Shown here piece by piece: positions 9,872 to 19,080 of a stretch of DNA of 64,000 nt. The translations under genes were made by a program, and so were the position numbers. Below the pieces are notes generated by a model. It searched no databases. It worked only from the letters and a program-made list of their open reading frames with translations, and had not been told where the DNA came from. Numbering within the stretch: position 1 is the stretch's first letter; the number at the start of each line of letters is the position of its first letter. Source of the DNA: Acetobacter estunensis (GTDB taxonomy: Bacteria > Pseudomonadota > Alphaproteobacteria > Acetobacterales > Acetobacteraceae); contig NZ_JAHRDV010000004.1 in the NCBI RefSeq assembly GCF_019083805.1, forward strand, positions 186,001 through 250,000, read 5' to 3'.

Positions 9872-10019
9872 GGCGACACTCCTCGGATGATTCTCAAATC
9901 AATTACGAAAGCAGGCTATCCGGATTCGTTCCCGACCTTGCCTGGATCGCGGGCTTATAGTCATGTGGCCTTGTTGCGTCAACGTCTGCGGGACATGCCC
10001 GCGCTCCGAGGAGACCGAT

Positions 10020-10397
10020 GTGCCCCGTGTCCTGCCCGCCCTTACGGTCTTCACCCTCGTGCTCGGTTGCGGGCTTGTTGCGCTGTTCGTGCCACTTCCG
10101 CTTTTCGGTCGCGTGCTGCTCATCGCGGCGTCAGCTTTCGTTGCAACGGGCGCGCTGATGTGCCTGACCCAGCCACCGGCCCTGCCAGATCCGCGCGACA
10201 CAGTCGCGCCCGCTTCCGCCGTCGCCCCCGAGATTTCTCCGCGCCTGCGCCACGATCTGCGTGGTCTCATCGCTCCGGCCATGCTGACAGCCGATCAACT
10301 CGCGCTCAGCCCGGACGAAACCACACGCACCCGCGCCGAGCAGATTCTCGCCGCTCTCGACCGGATGACAGAACGCCTCAAATCCTCAAAAAGCTGA
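10020..10397 (+). CDS. Small membrane protein with histidine-kinase dimerisation-like helix
   Basis: The roughly 125-residue product has two hydrophobic segments (about 7-25 and 30-48), then a soluble helix with HDLRG followed by TADQLAL and a long amphipathic stretch. That resembles the H-box region (HisKA) of sensor kinases, but there is no ATP-binding domain, so it cannot be a complete kinase. I placed the start at GTG 10020 because GAGGAG sits six bases upstream at 10008-10013; the ATG at 10018 is out of frame. It is alone on the plus strand and converges on gloA. Function unknown; a decayed or stand-alone phosphotransfer element is only a guess. Confidence 0.7.
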   Translation: MPRVLPALTVFTLVLGCGLVALFVPLPLFGRVLLIAASAFVATGALMCLTQPPALPDPRDTVAPASAVAPEISPRLRHDLRGLIAPAMLTADQLALSPDETTRTRAEQILAALDRMTERLKSSKS

Positions 10398-10400
10398 GTC

Positions 10401-10799
10401 TCAGGCCGTTTCAGGACGCTCGATCAGCTCGATCTTGTAGCCATCGGGGTCTTCCACGAAGGCAATCACGGTCGTGCCGAACTTCACCGGTCCCGCCTCG
10501 CGTGTGACTTTACCGCCCCCCGCGCGAACCTTTTCCACTGCGGCCTTCACATCCGACACACCTACGGCAAGATGACCGAAGCCGGTACCGACGTCATAAC
10601 CGTCGTCTTCGCCCCAATTATACGTCAGTTCGACTTCCGCCTGCCCGTGTGCATTATCGGCGTACCCGATGAACACCAGCGTATAACGTCCATCTGGCAC
10701 CTCGCGACGACGAAGTTCGTGCATGCCGAGCAGCTTGTAGAACGCGAGGCTGGCGTCGAGATTCTTCGTGCGCAGCATCGTGTGCAGGAACGTGCCCAT
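10401..10799 (-). CDS. gloA: Lactoylglutathione lyase (glyoxalase I)
   Basis: The 132-residue product converts the methylglyoxal-glutathione hemithioacetal to S-lactoylglutathione. It closely follows the E. coli enzyme: metal-ligand His in LHTMLR at residue 6, Glu in VELTYNW, His in GFGHLA and Glu in KIELIE, around the GGKVTREAGPVKFGTT block. The start at 10799 has GGAGAG upstream; the longer frame adds unrelated arginine-rich residues. It follows lpxI by 59 bases on the same strand and may be the last gene of that transcript. Confidence 0.96.
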   Translation of the reverse strand: MGTFLHTMLRTKNLDASLAFYKLLGMHELRRREVPDGRYTLVFIGYADNAHGQAEVELTYNWGEDDGYDVGTGFGHLAVGVSDVKAAVEKVRAGGGKVTREAGPVKFGTTVIAFVEDPDGYKIELIERPETA

Positions 10800-10858
10800 T
10801 TTTCTCTCCGATTCAGTGAGACCGTCACGTATCGAACGATCCTTCAATGCCTTTGAAC

Positions 10859-11701
10859 TCAGCTTTTCGCGAGTCCCCACAGAAACAGTCCTGCCGCATC
10901 CGCCGCTGCGACGCACGCCTGTGGGTCGATCAACAACGTACCACCCGCCTCGAAAGCGATGCCGGACAGTTTCGCTCTTGCGGCACCCTCGATGGTTTTT
11001 GGCCCGATCGTGGGCATATCCGCCCGCCGCTCCTGTTCCGGCTTGCACAGCTTGACCAGCACGCCACCAGCGCCGGGCTGACGACAGGCTGCCGCCCGTT
11101 CCAGCATCGCGTCCGTGCCCTCCATGGCTTCGACCGCCAGCACCACGCCATTCTGCACGACGCAGCCCTGCCCGATGTCCAGCCGCCCCAGCGCCCGCAC
11201 CACCTCGACACCCCGCGCAATATCGCTCTGCGCTCCCTCATCGGGTGTGTAACGTCCAAGTGCGCCGACTTTTCCCAGAGACCGGGAAAGAAACTCATGC
11301 GCGCCCCGCACAGTGAAGCCTTCCTCACCCAGCACGCGCACAAGCGCCCCGAGCAGCCCATCATCCCCCGCGAAAAGCGCACGACCGAGTCGCGCGAGGA
11401 TTCGCGCACCTTCTGCATCGGGTCTCAAATCGCGAAAAGACGGCCGCCGCACCGGGCCTATGAGAACGATGTCCCCGCATCCATGCGCGCGCAATTCGGA
11501 CAGAATCTGACCGGCTGCCGCCAACCGCACCCAAGCATGCGGCCACGGCGCGACAATGGAAGGTTCAGCAAAATCCTGAAAGGCAATCATAAACACAGGT
11601 CGCCCCTGTGCCGCGATGGCCGCCGCCACCTGCCCCGGCAGCGGACCACCTCCAGCGAGGATACCGACACAGCCAGAGGCCTGTTCCACGCGGGGCGTCA
11701 T
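10859..11701 (-). CDS. lpxI: UDP-2,3-diacylglucosamine pyrophosphatase LpxI
   Basis: The 280-residue product belongs to the LpxI (DUF1009) family, which hydrolyses UDP-2,3-diacylglucosamine to lipid X in alphaproteobacteria that lack LpxH. Family features include the N-terminal GILAGGGPLPGQVA loop and the C-terminal block with MPTIGPKTIEGA. The start at 11701 lies 13 bases after lpxA; residues upstream in frame belong to the lpxA coding region. It completes lpxD-fabZ-lpxA-lpxI, but the expected next gene lpxB is not downstream; gloA is. Confidence 0.93.
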   Translation of the reverse strand: MTPRVEQASGCVGILAGGGPLPGQVAAAIAAQGRPVFMIAFQDFAEPSIVAPWPHAWVRLAAAGQILSELRAHGCGDIVLIGPVRRPSFRDLRPDAEGARILARLGRALFAGDDGLLGALVRVLGEEGFTVRGAHEFLSRSLGKVGALGRYTPDEGAQSDIARGVEVVRALGRLDIGQGCVVQNGVVLAVEAMEGTDAMLERAAACRQPGAGGVLVKLCKPEQERRADMPTIGPKTIEGAARAKLSGIAFEAGGTLLIDPQACVAAADAAGLFLWGLAKS

Positions 11702-11714
11702 GATCCCGCGATCC

Positions 11715-12614
11715 CTAGCCCGCTTCGGTCTCGCTCGTGGTGAAGCCCGCCTGCGCGATCCGCACAAGCCCGCGGCGACTTTCCCCTTCAATGAAGGCGA
11801 GGATTTCGGCCACGCGCGGATCGTCTCCGAACTGCTCGCGCACGAGTCCAAGCCTCTGCGTGAAGACGCCGCCTTCTCCATCGCGCGGATAGAGCAGACG
11901 GAAGGCCTGCCGCATCCGGTGACGTTCTTCCAGTTTCACCCCGTGGCGACGCAGCCAGATCCAGTGCAGCCCGACAAGCCGCGCCCGATTGCCCAGAACG
12001 CTGCCATAGGGAATGACGTCCGCTTCCACACCGGCCACGCCCCCGACAAGCGCTGCACGCCCAATGCGCACGAACTGATGGATGGCCGCAGCCCCCATCA
12101 CCCGCGCATCGTCGTCGATGGACACATGACCGCCCATGACCACGTTGTTCACGATGATCACGCGATCGCCCAACGTGCAATCATGAGCCACATGGGCATT
12201 GGCCATGATGAGGCAGTCCGCGCCCACATGCGTCAGCCCTGTCCCCGTGGCTGTGCCACGATGGATGGTCACATGCTCGCGCACGACCGTCCGCGCTCCG
12301 ATTTCGCAGCGCGTTGGCTCTCCGCCGTATTTGAGGTCCTGAGGCGCCAGCCCGATCGTCGTGAAGGGAAAATACCGCGAATCCGCACCGAGTCGCGTTC
12401 GACCATCGACGATGACATTGGCGATCATCTCGACGCCGTCACCCACCTCGACATGAGGACCGATCATGCACCACGGCCCGATCTTCACGCCCGCACCCAA
12501 CTTTGCGCCGGGCGCGACGATGGCTGTCGGATGGATCACCGTCGGGACATCCTGATCTTTCATGGAAAGAGCCGATGCCCCTGCTTTCGTCGCTTCAGCC
12601 AGAACTGCCCCCAT
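11715..12614 (-). CDS. lpxA: UDP-N-acetylglucosamine acyltransferase LpxA
   Basis: The 299-residue left-handed beta-helix acyltransferase adds a 3-hydroxyacyl chain to UDP-GlcNAc, the first step of lipid A synthesis. Hexapeptide repeats begin at IHPTAIVAPGA, the catalytic His is in VTIHRGTATG, and the C-terminal helical domain follows. The start is uncertain: ATG 12614 has only a weak AGGCGG close upstream, while ATG 12563 (MKDQDVP) would give a length nearer the family norm but has no ribosome site. It lies between fabZ and lpxI. Confidence 0.94.
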   Translation of the reverse strand: MGAVLAEATKAGASALSMKDQDVPTVIHPTAIVAPGAKLGAGVKIGPWCMIGPHVEVGDGVEMIANVIVDGRTRLGADSRYFPFTTIGLAPQDLKYGGEPTRCEIGARTVVREHVTIHRGTATGTGLTHVGADCLIMANAHVAHDCTLGDRVIIVNNVVMGGHVSIDDDARVMGAAAIHQFVRIGRAALVGGVAGVEADVIPYGSVLGNRARLVGLHWIWLRRHGVKLEERHRMRQAFRLLYPRDGEGGVFTQRLGLVREQFGDDPRVAEILAFIEGESRRGLVRIAQAGFTTSETEAG

Positions 12615-12683
12615 TGCCGCCTGTAGGCATTTTTGCTGCTCCCTGCGGCATCTGCTGGTTGCGCAAAACCCAGATGCGCCGCC

Positions 12684-13151
12684 TCAGTCCATGATCATGG
12701 CGCCGAAAGTCGCTTCCGCGACCGAGACCCCATCCACATGTGCCATACCCTTGAACTTCCAGACATTCCCACGCTGGCGCTCTTTCTCCACATGAATACG
12801 GAGTTGATCGCCCGGCCCGACAGGCCGGCGGAACTTGGCGTTCTCGATCGTCATGAAATAGACGAGCTTGCCTTCAAAGGCCTTACCAAGGGTCAGAACG
12901 ACGAGCGTCGCCGCCGTCTGGGCCATTGCCTCCACAATCAACACACCCGGCATGACGGGCCGTGCGGGGAAATGTCCCTGAAAGAACGGCTCATTGACCG
13001 AGACATTCTTCACACCGACAGCCGACTCACCAAGTTCGACGTCAACCATCCGGTCAATAAGCAGAAATGGGTAGCGATGCGGAATCGCTTCCATGATGCG
13101 CATGATATCCACGGCGTCAATGTGCGTCGCTTCGCTCGTGCGCTCCTGCAT
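12684..13151 (-). CDS. fabZ: 3-hydroxyacyl-ACP dehydratase FabZ
   Basis: The 155-residue hot-dog-fold enzyme dehydrates 3-hydroxyacyl-ACP in fatty acid elongation. Catalytic His60 is in FFQGHFP and Glu74 in LIVEAMAQ, with the [11 protein letters not shown] lead-in. I prefer ATG 13151; an in-frame GTG at 13169 has an AGGA only two bases away and is the alternative. Its place between lpxD and lpxA is conserved and reflects competition for the shared 3-hydroxyacyl-ACP. Confidence 0.95.
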   Translation of the reverse strand: MQERTSEATHIDAVDIMRIMEAIPHRYPFLLIDRMVDVELGESAVGVKNVSVNEPFFQGHFPARPVMPGVLIVEAMAQTAATLVVLTLGKAFEGKLVYFMTIENAKFRRPVGPGDQLRIHVEKERQRGNVWKFKGMAHVDGVSVAEATFGAMIMD

Positions 13152-13217
13152 GTCGTGTTTCTGATCCACGTTCCTGAAACCACCCTTGCCACGCGCCCGG
13201 ACGGCGCTGCTTCAACT

Positions 13218-14327
13218 CTACTCTCCGCCCGAGCCGGACGTCTCGTCATCCTTCCCCGGACGCTTCGACAGCTTGCGCAATGTCGCCACGTTACGGAAGA
13301 ACTCCCGGAACGGCATGGCCGGACTGCCGATCACATCCGCCCCGGCCTCCACATCCGACATCACGCCGCATTGCGCGCCGATACGCGCCTTGGAGCCGAT
13401 GCGAATATGCCCGATCAGACCGGCCTGCGCCGCGACCGTCACAAAATCCCCCAGTTCCGTCGAACCGGAGATTCCAGCCTGCGACACCACGATGCAGCAC
13501 CGACCGAGCCGGGTGTTGTGGCCAATCTGAACCAGATTGTCGAGCCGCGACCCTGCACCGATGACCGTATCCTGCACCGAGCCACGGTCAATGGTGGAAT
13601 TGGCGCCCACCTCGACATCGTGTTCCAGCACCACACGCCCAAGCTGCGGCACCGTCTCGAAACCCTCAGGCCCGACCGCGAAGCCGAAACCGTCCTGACC
13701 GATCCGCGCCCCGGGAAACAGCGTCACCCTGTCGCCCAGCGTCGCGTGGGAAACGCTTACATGCGCCCCCAGCCGGCAGTGGCCGCCAACCACCACGCCA
13801 TCTCCGATGACCGCATGAGAGCCAATAATCGTGCCCGCGCCGATTTCAGCGCTCTCGCCAATCACGGCGAAGGGACCGATCTCGCAGGACGGATCGATCA
13901 CCGCCCCGTCCCCGATCACGGCAGAAGGATGGATACCCGGACGCGCGGAGGGTGCCGGGTGGAACATCCGGGCCACGCGCGACCACGCCAGATAGGGCGT
14001 TGAAGACACAATGGCCGCACTGCCAGCGGGCACGCGCTTGGCAAAAGCCGGTCCCACAATGATGAGTCCGGCCTGTGTTCCATCCAGAAGCGCCGCATAG
14101 CGCCGGTTGTCGAGGAAACTGACCTCATCGGCCTGCGCGGCCTGAAGCGGACCGATCCCGCCATACAGGCGGTTCACATCCCCGCCGTCACGCGGCGGAA
14201 GATATTCTCCGCCCGCGACGTCGGCCAACGCCTCGCCCGTGAACGGCCCGCTACGACCGAAGAAACGCGCGTCCGCTACCTTGCCTGACGCGGAGCGCTC
14301 ACCCGGAGTTTCGCGACGACGGGCCAT
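13218..14327 (-). CDS. lpxD: UDP-3-O-acylglucosamine N-acyltransferase LpxD
   Basis: The 369-residue enzyme adds the second 3-hydroxyacyl chain to the lipid A precursor. It shows an N-terminal uridine-binding domain (to about 115), then long hexapeptide repeats from GIHPSAVIGDGAVI, the ARIGQDGFGFA segment, and the conserved NLVQIGHN around the catalytic His. A C-terminal helical tail ends in a polar stretch. It starts 17 bases after the skp stop, within the outer-membrane biogenesis block. Confidence 0.96.
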   Translation of the reverse strand: MARRRETPGERSASGKVADARFFGRSGPFTGEALADVAGGEYLPPRDGGDVNRLYGGIGPLQAAQADEVSFLDNRRYAALLDGTQAGLIIVGPAFAKRVPAGSAAIVSSTPYLAWSRVARMFHPAPSARPGIHPSAVIGDGAVIDPSCEIGPFAVIGESAEIGAGTIIGSHAVIGDGVVVGGHCRLGAHVSVSHATLGDRVTLFPGARIGQDGFGFAVGPEGFETVPQLGRVVLEHDVEVGANSTIDRGSVQDTVIGAGSRLDNLVQIGHNTRLGRCCIVVSQAGISGSTELGDFVTVAAQAGLIGHIRIGSKARIGAQCGVMSDVEAGADVIGSPAMPFREFFRNVATLRKLSKRPGKDDETSGSGGE

Positions 14328-14344
14328 TCAGCGCGTCTCGCCCG

Positions 14345-15229
14345 TCATTTCTGCGGCGCGGCCTGGCTGGTCGTCGCCTGCGGGCCCGGCGGCGGGGAAG
14401 CCGTGGTGGGCATTTTTCCCGACTTCGCCAGAACCTCAGGGTCCTCACCAGCCGCCGGGATATAGACCTTCGGCAGCACGGCGTTGAGCTGCGACGCCAC
14501 TTCGTTGGTGATGTCCTGCCCATCCACATGCAGAGCGACCTGCTCGCTGTGCAGCACGAGATTCATGCCGTGGGCGCCAGCCACCTTCTGGATGACCTGC
14601 ACCAGTTCACGCTCGATCTGCCCCAGCGCGACCTGAGCCGCTTCCTGAATGATGCGGTTGCGATCACGGAACTGCCGCTGCGCGCGCATCACCTTGGACT
14701 GAAGATTGCGCTCCTGCGTCTGGATCTGATCGGCGGTCATGCTCTTGGCATTGGCCTGCAGCTTCTGCTGCTCCTCACGCCAGCCAGCCTGCGCGTGCTG
14801 CGCATCGCGCGCCAGTTCGTCACGACGGCCACCCAGTTCGCGCTCGACCTGCTGACCCGCAAGGGACTGACGCATCACGTCACCCACGCTGATCAGGCCG
14901 ATGACAGCTGCCGGAGGAGCCGCTTCTTTCGCCACATCGGCTGCGGGCGGAATGGCCGGCTGCGGAAGGACCGGAGGCGGACGACCGTTTCCTTCATCAC
15001 CACCACCCTCATCGCCACCCTCGTCCGCATCAGGCTGCGGCGCAGGCGCGGGACGTGTCGCATGGGACGGCCCATGAACCGGCGGCGGCACCTGATGCGC
15101 CGTCTTGGGCACGAACCACCCGCTGCCACCACCCGCCGCCTGCGCGAAGGCCGCCTCTCCGGATAGCAGTGAACTGCCCGCGAGAAGCAGAGAAGAGGCC
15201 AGCAGCGTGGCCCGGGAGAAACGAAACAT
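14345..15229 (-). CDS. skp: OmpH/Skp-family periplasmic chaperone with long disordered N-terminal segment
   Basis: The 294-residue product has a signal peptide ending at about Ala29 (AAFA) and a Skp/OmpH coiled-coil domain from about 105 to 255. Skp trimers hold unfolded outer-membrane proteins on their way to BamA. Unusually, residues 30-105 are a low-complexity linker rich in Pro, Gly, Asp and Glu, and the C-terminus ends in another Pro/Ala-rich tail; classical Skp is about 160 residues. The start at 15229 has GAGGTG overlapping the bamA stop, so the two are coupled. Order bamA-skp-lpxD is conserved. Confidence 0.88.
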   Translation of the reverse strand: MFRFSRATLLASSLLLAGSSLLSGEAAFAQAAGGGSGWFVPKTAHQVPPPVHGPSHATRPAPAPQPDADEGGDEGGGDEGNGRPPPVLPQPAIPPAADVAKEAAPPAAVIGLISVGDVMRQSLAGQQVERELGGRRDELARDAQHAQAGWREEQQKLQANAKSMTADQIQTQERNLQSKVMRAQRQFRDRNRIIQEAAQVALGQIERELVQVIQKVAGAHGMNLVLHSEQVALHVDGQDITNEVASQLNAVLPKVYIPAAGEDPEVLAKSGKMPTTASPPPGPQATTSQAAPQK

Positions 15230-15236
15230 GGTCACC

Positions 15237-17675
15237 TCAGAATTGCTGGCCGAAGCCGAAGCGCAGAACCTGCGTGCGGTCATTGCGACTACGCATGATC
15301 GGGAAGCCTGCATCGATATTGAGAAGGCCGAACGGGCTCTGCCACGAGATACCGGCACCGGCACTCACACGCGGCGTCAGCGTGTTGCCACTCACGCCCT
15401 GATAGTAATCGCCGTCCTTGGCTTTATTGGTCCAACGATGAGCAACGCGCAGACCGGCCAAACTACCGCTATCAACAAACGCACGTCCCCTCAAACCCAT
15501 CGACGACGCATACGGAATAGGAAAGTGAACTGTCGCGGACGCGGTATAGATAAAACGACCACCGAGCAGATCTTCACCGCCACGGACTTTCCCGTTCGGC
15601 CCCAGTTCCGGCCACGTCTGACCGATCGCACGCGGACCGGCACCACCGTCGAGGAAGCCGCGCAGATTGTTACCACCGAGATAGAAGTTATCGATGATCC
15701 ACTGCTTGCCACCGCCCCAGTCGGTCATGTAGCCGGTGCCGCCTTTGAACTCGACGGTCCAGTCATGGTTGCCCATCAGGTCATCGAGCGGGAGGTAATA
15801 GGCTGCATCGAACTTGCCACGCACATATTTGGCGTCACCACCGATACCCGCAAAATCGCCACCCAACCGCAGGATGAATCCCTTGTGCGGCATGATGCGA
15901 CGGTCACGCGTGTCATACTGAATCGTAGTGCCGAGCTGCGACAGCAGCGAATGCCCCTGATTGTCCAACACGTACTGGGACGAATGATCCCACACACCGC
16001 CGACGTGACGTTCCATCAGTGAGTAGTTGAAGGACTGCGACAGATGGTTCGTATAGGAATAACCCATACGGAGCGTGATGCCGTACCGGCCTTCCGAATA
16101 GTTCTGATACGTCTGGTAACGGTTGTTGATATAGAAAATATCCGCGCCGACCACGAGATTGCGGTTCAGGAAGTACGGATCGGTAAACGAGATATCAGCC
16201 TGACGCTCATAATAGGCCATCGTGCCCGAGATACCGGCATCGACACCCGTTCCCAGCAGGTTGTGCTGCTTAAGGCCGATATTACCGATGATGCCAACGT
16301 CCGTGGAGTAACCACCACCGAGCGAGAACTCACCCGTAGGCTTTTCCACGACACCCGTGGACACATTGACCTTGTCCGGCGCCGAACCCTGCGACTGGGA
16401 GATGTTCACGGACTTGAAGTAGCCCAGATCTTCCATCGACTGCTTGGCATATTTACGCAGAACCGGCGTGTACGGGTCGCCCTCGGCCATCGGCAGCTGC
16501 CGACGGATCACGTCGTCCCGCGTAACGGTGTTGCCGTTGATGTCGAGACGCTCGACATACATGCGCGGCCCTTCGCTCACATCGAAGAGCAGGTTGACGA
16601 TGTGCTTCTCGGGATTGCGCGCAATGGACGGACGCACGACCGCGAACGGATAGCCATCGGCCTGGAGGCTTTCCTCCATATTGGTCGCGTTCTGCTGGAT
16701 CGCGTTGCCGTCGTACCACTGATTGGGGAACAGCTCGATATACTTACGCAGCGACACGGCTGGCGCATGGCGCAGGCTGGAGCGGATATCGATCTTGCCA
16801 AGCCGGTAACGCGGTCCTTCCTTGATCGTGAACGTCACGAAGAAGGATTTGCGATCCGGCGACATTTCACCCGTGGCGTTGACCATCTGGAAATCGACAA
16901 AACCGTTTGCCAGATAGAACCGACGCAGCAGTTCGCCATCGTATTTCAGACGCTCGGGATTGTACTGATCGGCCGAGGAGAAAAAGCGATACCACGCTGT
17001 CTCCTTCGAGGAGACAACGCTGGCAAGACGGGCTTCGCTGTAGAACTTGTTACCCACGAAGGCGATACGCTTGACGAGCGTCTGCGGCCCTTCGGAAATG
17101 CGAAACACGACATCCACGCGGTTATGCGCGAGCTTGACGATCTCGGGCGTCACATCCGCGCCGTAACGGGCCTTCTGCGCATAAACCTCAAGAATCTTCT
17201 GCCGATCGGCCGATGCCTCGTCCGTCGAGAACACCGCACGCGGCCGCAGGGAAATAACCTTGGTCAGGTCTTCATCCTTGGCCGCATGATTGCCTTCGAA
17301 CACGATGCGGTTGACGACCGGATTCTCCACCACGTTGACGATCAGCGTGGTGCCGGACCGCTTGATCGTTACGTCCTTGAACAGACCGGTGGCGTAGAGC
17401 GTCTTGAGAGAGCGATCGAGATCATCCTGACTGAACGGGTCTCCCACACGGGAGACCATATAGGACTGGATGGTGCTTTCTTCGATACGGTCGTTGCCGT
17501 GGACCTGAATGTCCTCGATACGGCTGCCGCGCGTCACGCCTTCGCCCGCAAGCACTGCTCTTGCAGCCACAGGATTCTGGTGACGTGGAGCGAACTGAGC
17601 TTCGGCTGCATGGGATACGAGCGTCGGCAGTACGAAGACCGACGCAAGCAGAGCCGAACGTTTACTCTTCAACAC
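15237..17675 (-). CDS. bamA: Outer membrane protein assembly factor BamA
   Basis: The 812-residue Omp85 protein inserts beta-barrel proteins into the outer membrane. After a signal peptide (cleaved near AEAQ) come five POTRA domains (about 45-430) and a 16-strand barrel ending in the aromatic QQF terminus recognised by the Bam machine. I placed the start at GTG 17675, which gives a standard signal peptide and has AAAGGG upstream; the ATG 45 codons earlier would prepend non-signal sequence. It lies between rseP and skp. Confidence 0.95.
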   Translation of the reverse strand: MLKSKRSALLASVFVLPTLVSHAAEAQFAPRHQNPVAARAVLAGEGVTRGSRIEDIQVHGNDRIEESTIQSYMVSRVGDPFSQDDLDRSLKTLYATGLFKDVTIKRSGTTLIVNVVENPVVNRIVFEGNHAAKDEDLTKVISLRPRAVFSTDEASADRQKILEVYAQKARYGADVTPEIVKLAHNRVDVVFRISEGPQTLVKRIAFVGNKFYSEARLASVVSSKETAWYRFFSSADQYNPERLKYDGELLRRFYLANGFVDFQMVNATGEMSPDRKSFFVTFTIKEGPRYRLGKIDIRSSLRHAPAVSLRKYIELFPNQWYDGNAIQQNATNMEESLQADGYPFAVVRPSIARNPEKHIVNLLFDVSEGPRMYVERLDINGNTVTRDDVIRRQLPMAEGDPYTPVLRKYAKQSMEDLGYFKSVNISQSQGSAPDKVNVSTGVVEKPTGEFSLGGGYSTDVGIIGNIGLKQHNLLGTGVDAGISGTMAYYERQADISFTDPYFLNRNLVVGADIFYINNRYQTYQNYSEGRYGITLRMGYSYTNHLSQSFNYSLMERHVGGVWDHSSQYVLDNQGHSLLSQLGTTIQYDTRDRRIMPHKGFILRLGGDFAGIGGDAKYVRGKFDAAYYLPLDDLMGNHDWTVEFKGGTGYMTDWGGGKQWIIDNFYLGGNNLRGFLDGGAGPRAIGQTWPELGPNGKVRGGEDLLGGRFIYTASATVHFPIPYASSMGLRGRAFVDSGSLAGLRVAHRWTNKAKDGDYYQGVSGNTLTPRVSAGAGISWQSPFGLLNIDAGFPIMRSRNDRTQVLRFGFGQQF

Positions 17676-17916
17676 CAGCACCCTTTCCGTCCAGGAGCCA
17701 TATTGCACGACCAGACCTGCCCCGCGGCGCGGACAGAACACACCGCCGGGAAAGAACGCGGAACACATTCCATTTACGGTCCACGACCCCGGACACACAC
17801 TCCGCCTCAAGAGGGGAACTATCCGAACTTCCGGTCATTCTGCAAGTCGTCTCATGGGTTTTCCTCGTGCCTCCCTCCAGATCGTGCCGTCAGAACCGGC
17901 ACCGGGACGGCACGCC

Positions 17917-19023
17917 TCACCCCATGAGTGCGGCCATCCAGTGAAACAGGCCGAAGCTGGAAAGATCATTGAAAGTGGAAAACAGGAAAAGCCCCGCAAT
18001 CAATGCGAATCCGGCCTGAAAGCCCACCTCCTGTATTTTCCTCGGCACAGGACGTCCGCGAATCGCTTCCAGAACATAAAAAACCAGCCGTCCGCCATCG
18101 AGGATCGGGATGGGGAACAGGTTGATCAGCCCAAGATTGACCGACAGAAGCGCCATGAAGGACAGGATGCTGGCCACACCGTACTGCGCCACCTGCCCGG
18201 AAAGCTGGGCAATCCGCAGCGGGCCGCCAAGATCACGCGGCGTATGCCGGCCGGTCACCATCTGCCACAGCCCGTCGAGCGTCTGCGTTATGGTGTTCCA
18301 CGTGGCCTTCGCGCCACTGACGACAGCCTGCGGAAGTGGCTGAGGCTTACCGGTTTCCGTTGCAAACTCGATCCCAAGTTGCCCGATGGGCGCGGCATTT
18401 CCCGATGGCGTGATACGCCCGAGCGTGACAGGCAGCGTCATATCCTTGCCGTCACGCTTGACGTGCAGGGTCGTGGCCTGCCCCGGCTCACCCGCCACCA
18501 GCTTCTGCACGCTCTGCGCGTCAGGCGTGGCCTGCTCCCCCAGAGCAAGAATTGTATCGCCGGGTTTCACGCCCGCCGCCGCCGCCGCCCCATTGGGCAT
18601 CACTGCAGCAACCGTGTTGCGCACGCTCGGCTGACCGCAGAAAGCAAAAAGCAGAAAAAACAGCACGAAAGCGAGCACGAAATTGAACACCGGCCCAGCG
18701 GCAATGACGATCATGCGCGAACCGACGGGCTTGTCATGGAACGTCCGCCCGGGCTCCCACGCGGCCTTCTGTTCCTCGGTGGCGTCTTCCGGCCCTTCAA
18801 ACCCATGCGGCTTGACGTAACCGCCCAGAGGAATCGGGCCAATGCGCCACTCCGTCCCCACCTTGTCCGTCCAGCGCCACAGCGGCGGACCGAAGCCGAT
18901 GGAGAACGTGTCCACCTTCACGCCGCGCCAGCGCGCGGCGAGGTAGTGACCGAGTTCGTGGATGAAGACGAGCACACCCAGCACCACGCAAAAGGCCAGT
19001 ATCGTTCGAATCAGGTCATGCAT
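17917..19023 (-). CDS. rseP: RIP metalloprotease RseP
   Basis: The 368-residue site-2 protease has the zinc motif HELGH at 22-26 in the first membrane helix, a single periplasmic PDZ domain (about 125-210), and the LDGGRL motif in the third helix near residue 310. RseP cleaves anti-sigma factors and leftover signal peptides within the membrane. One PDZ domain and about 370 residues are typical of alphaproteobacteria, whereas E. coli has two PDZ domains. It lies between dxr and bamA; the 241-base gap to bamA may hold a separate bamA promoter. Confidence 0.95.
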   Translation of the reverse strand: MHDLIRTILAFCVVLGVLVFIHELGHYLAARWRGVKVDTFSIGFGPPLWRWTDKVGTEWRIGPIPLGGYVKPHGFEGPEDATEEQKAAWEPGRTFHDKPVGSRMIVIAAGPVFNFVLAFVLFFLLFAFCGQPSVRNTVAAVMPNGAAAAAGVKPGDTILALGEQATPDAQSVQKLVAGEPGQATTLHVKRDGKDMTLPVTLGRITPSGNAAPIGQLGIEFATETGKPQPLPQAVVSGAKATWNTITQTLDGLWQMVTGRHTPRDLGGPLRIAQLSGQVAQYGVASILSFMALLSVNLGLINLFPIPILDGGRLVFYVLEAIRGRPVPRKIQEVGFQAGFALIAGLFLFSTFNDLSSFGLFHWMAALMG

Positions 19024-19080
19024 GGCCGGGTTCTCCTCACTTCACGCCCGCTTTCATATAGACACGTCAGGCTTTCGGCG

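Noticed and set aside
12633-14003. 456-codon plus-strand frame over fabZ and lpxD
   Set aside because: Shadow of two recognised genes; translation is Arg/His-rich without domains.
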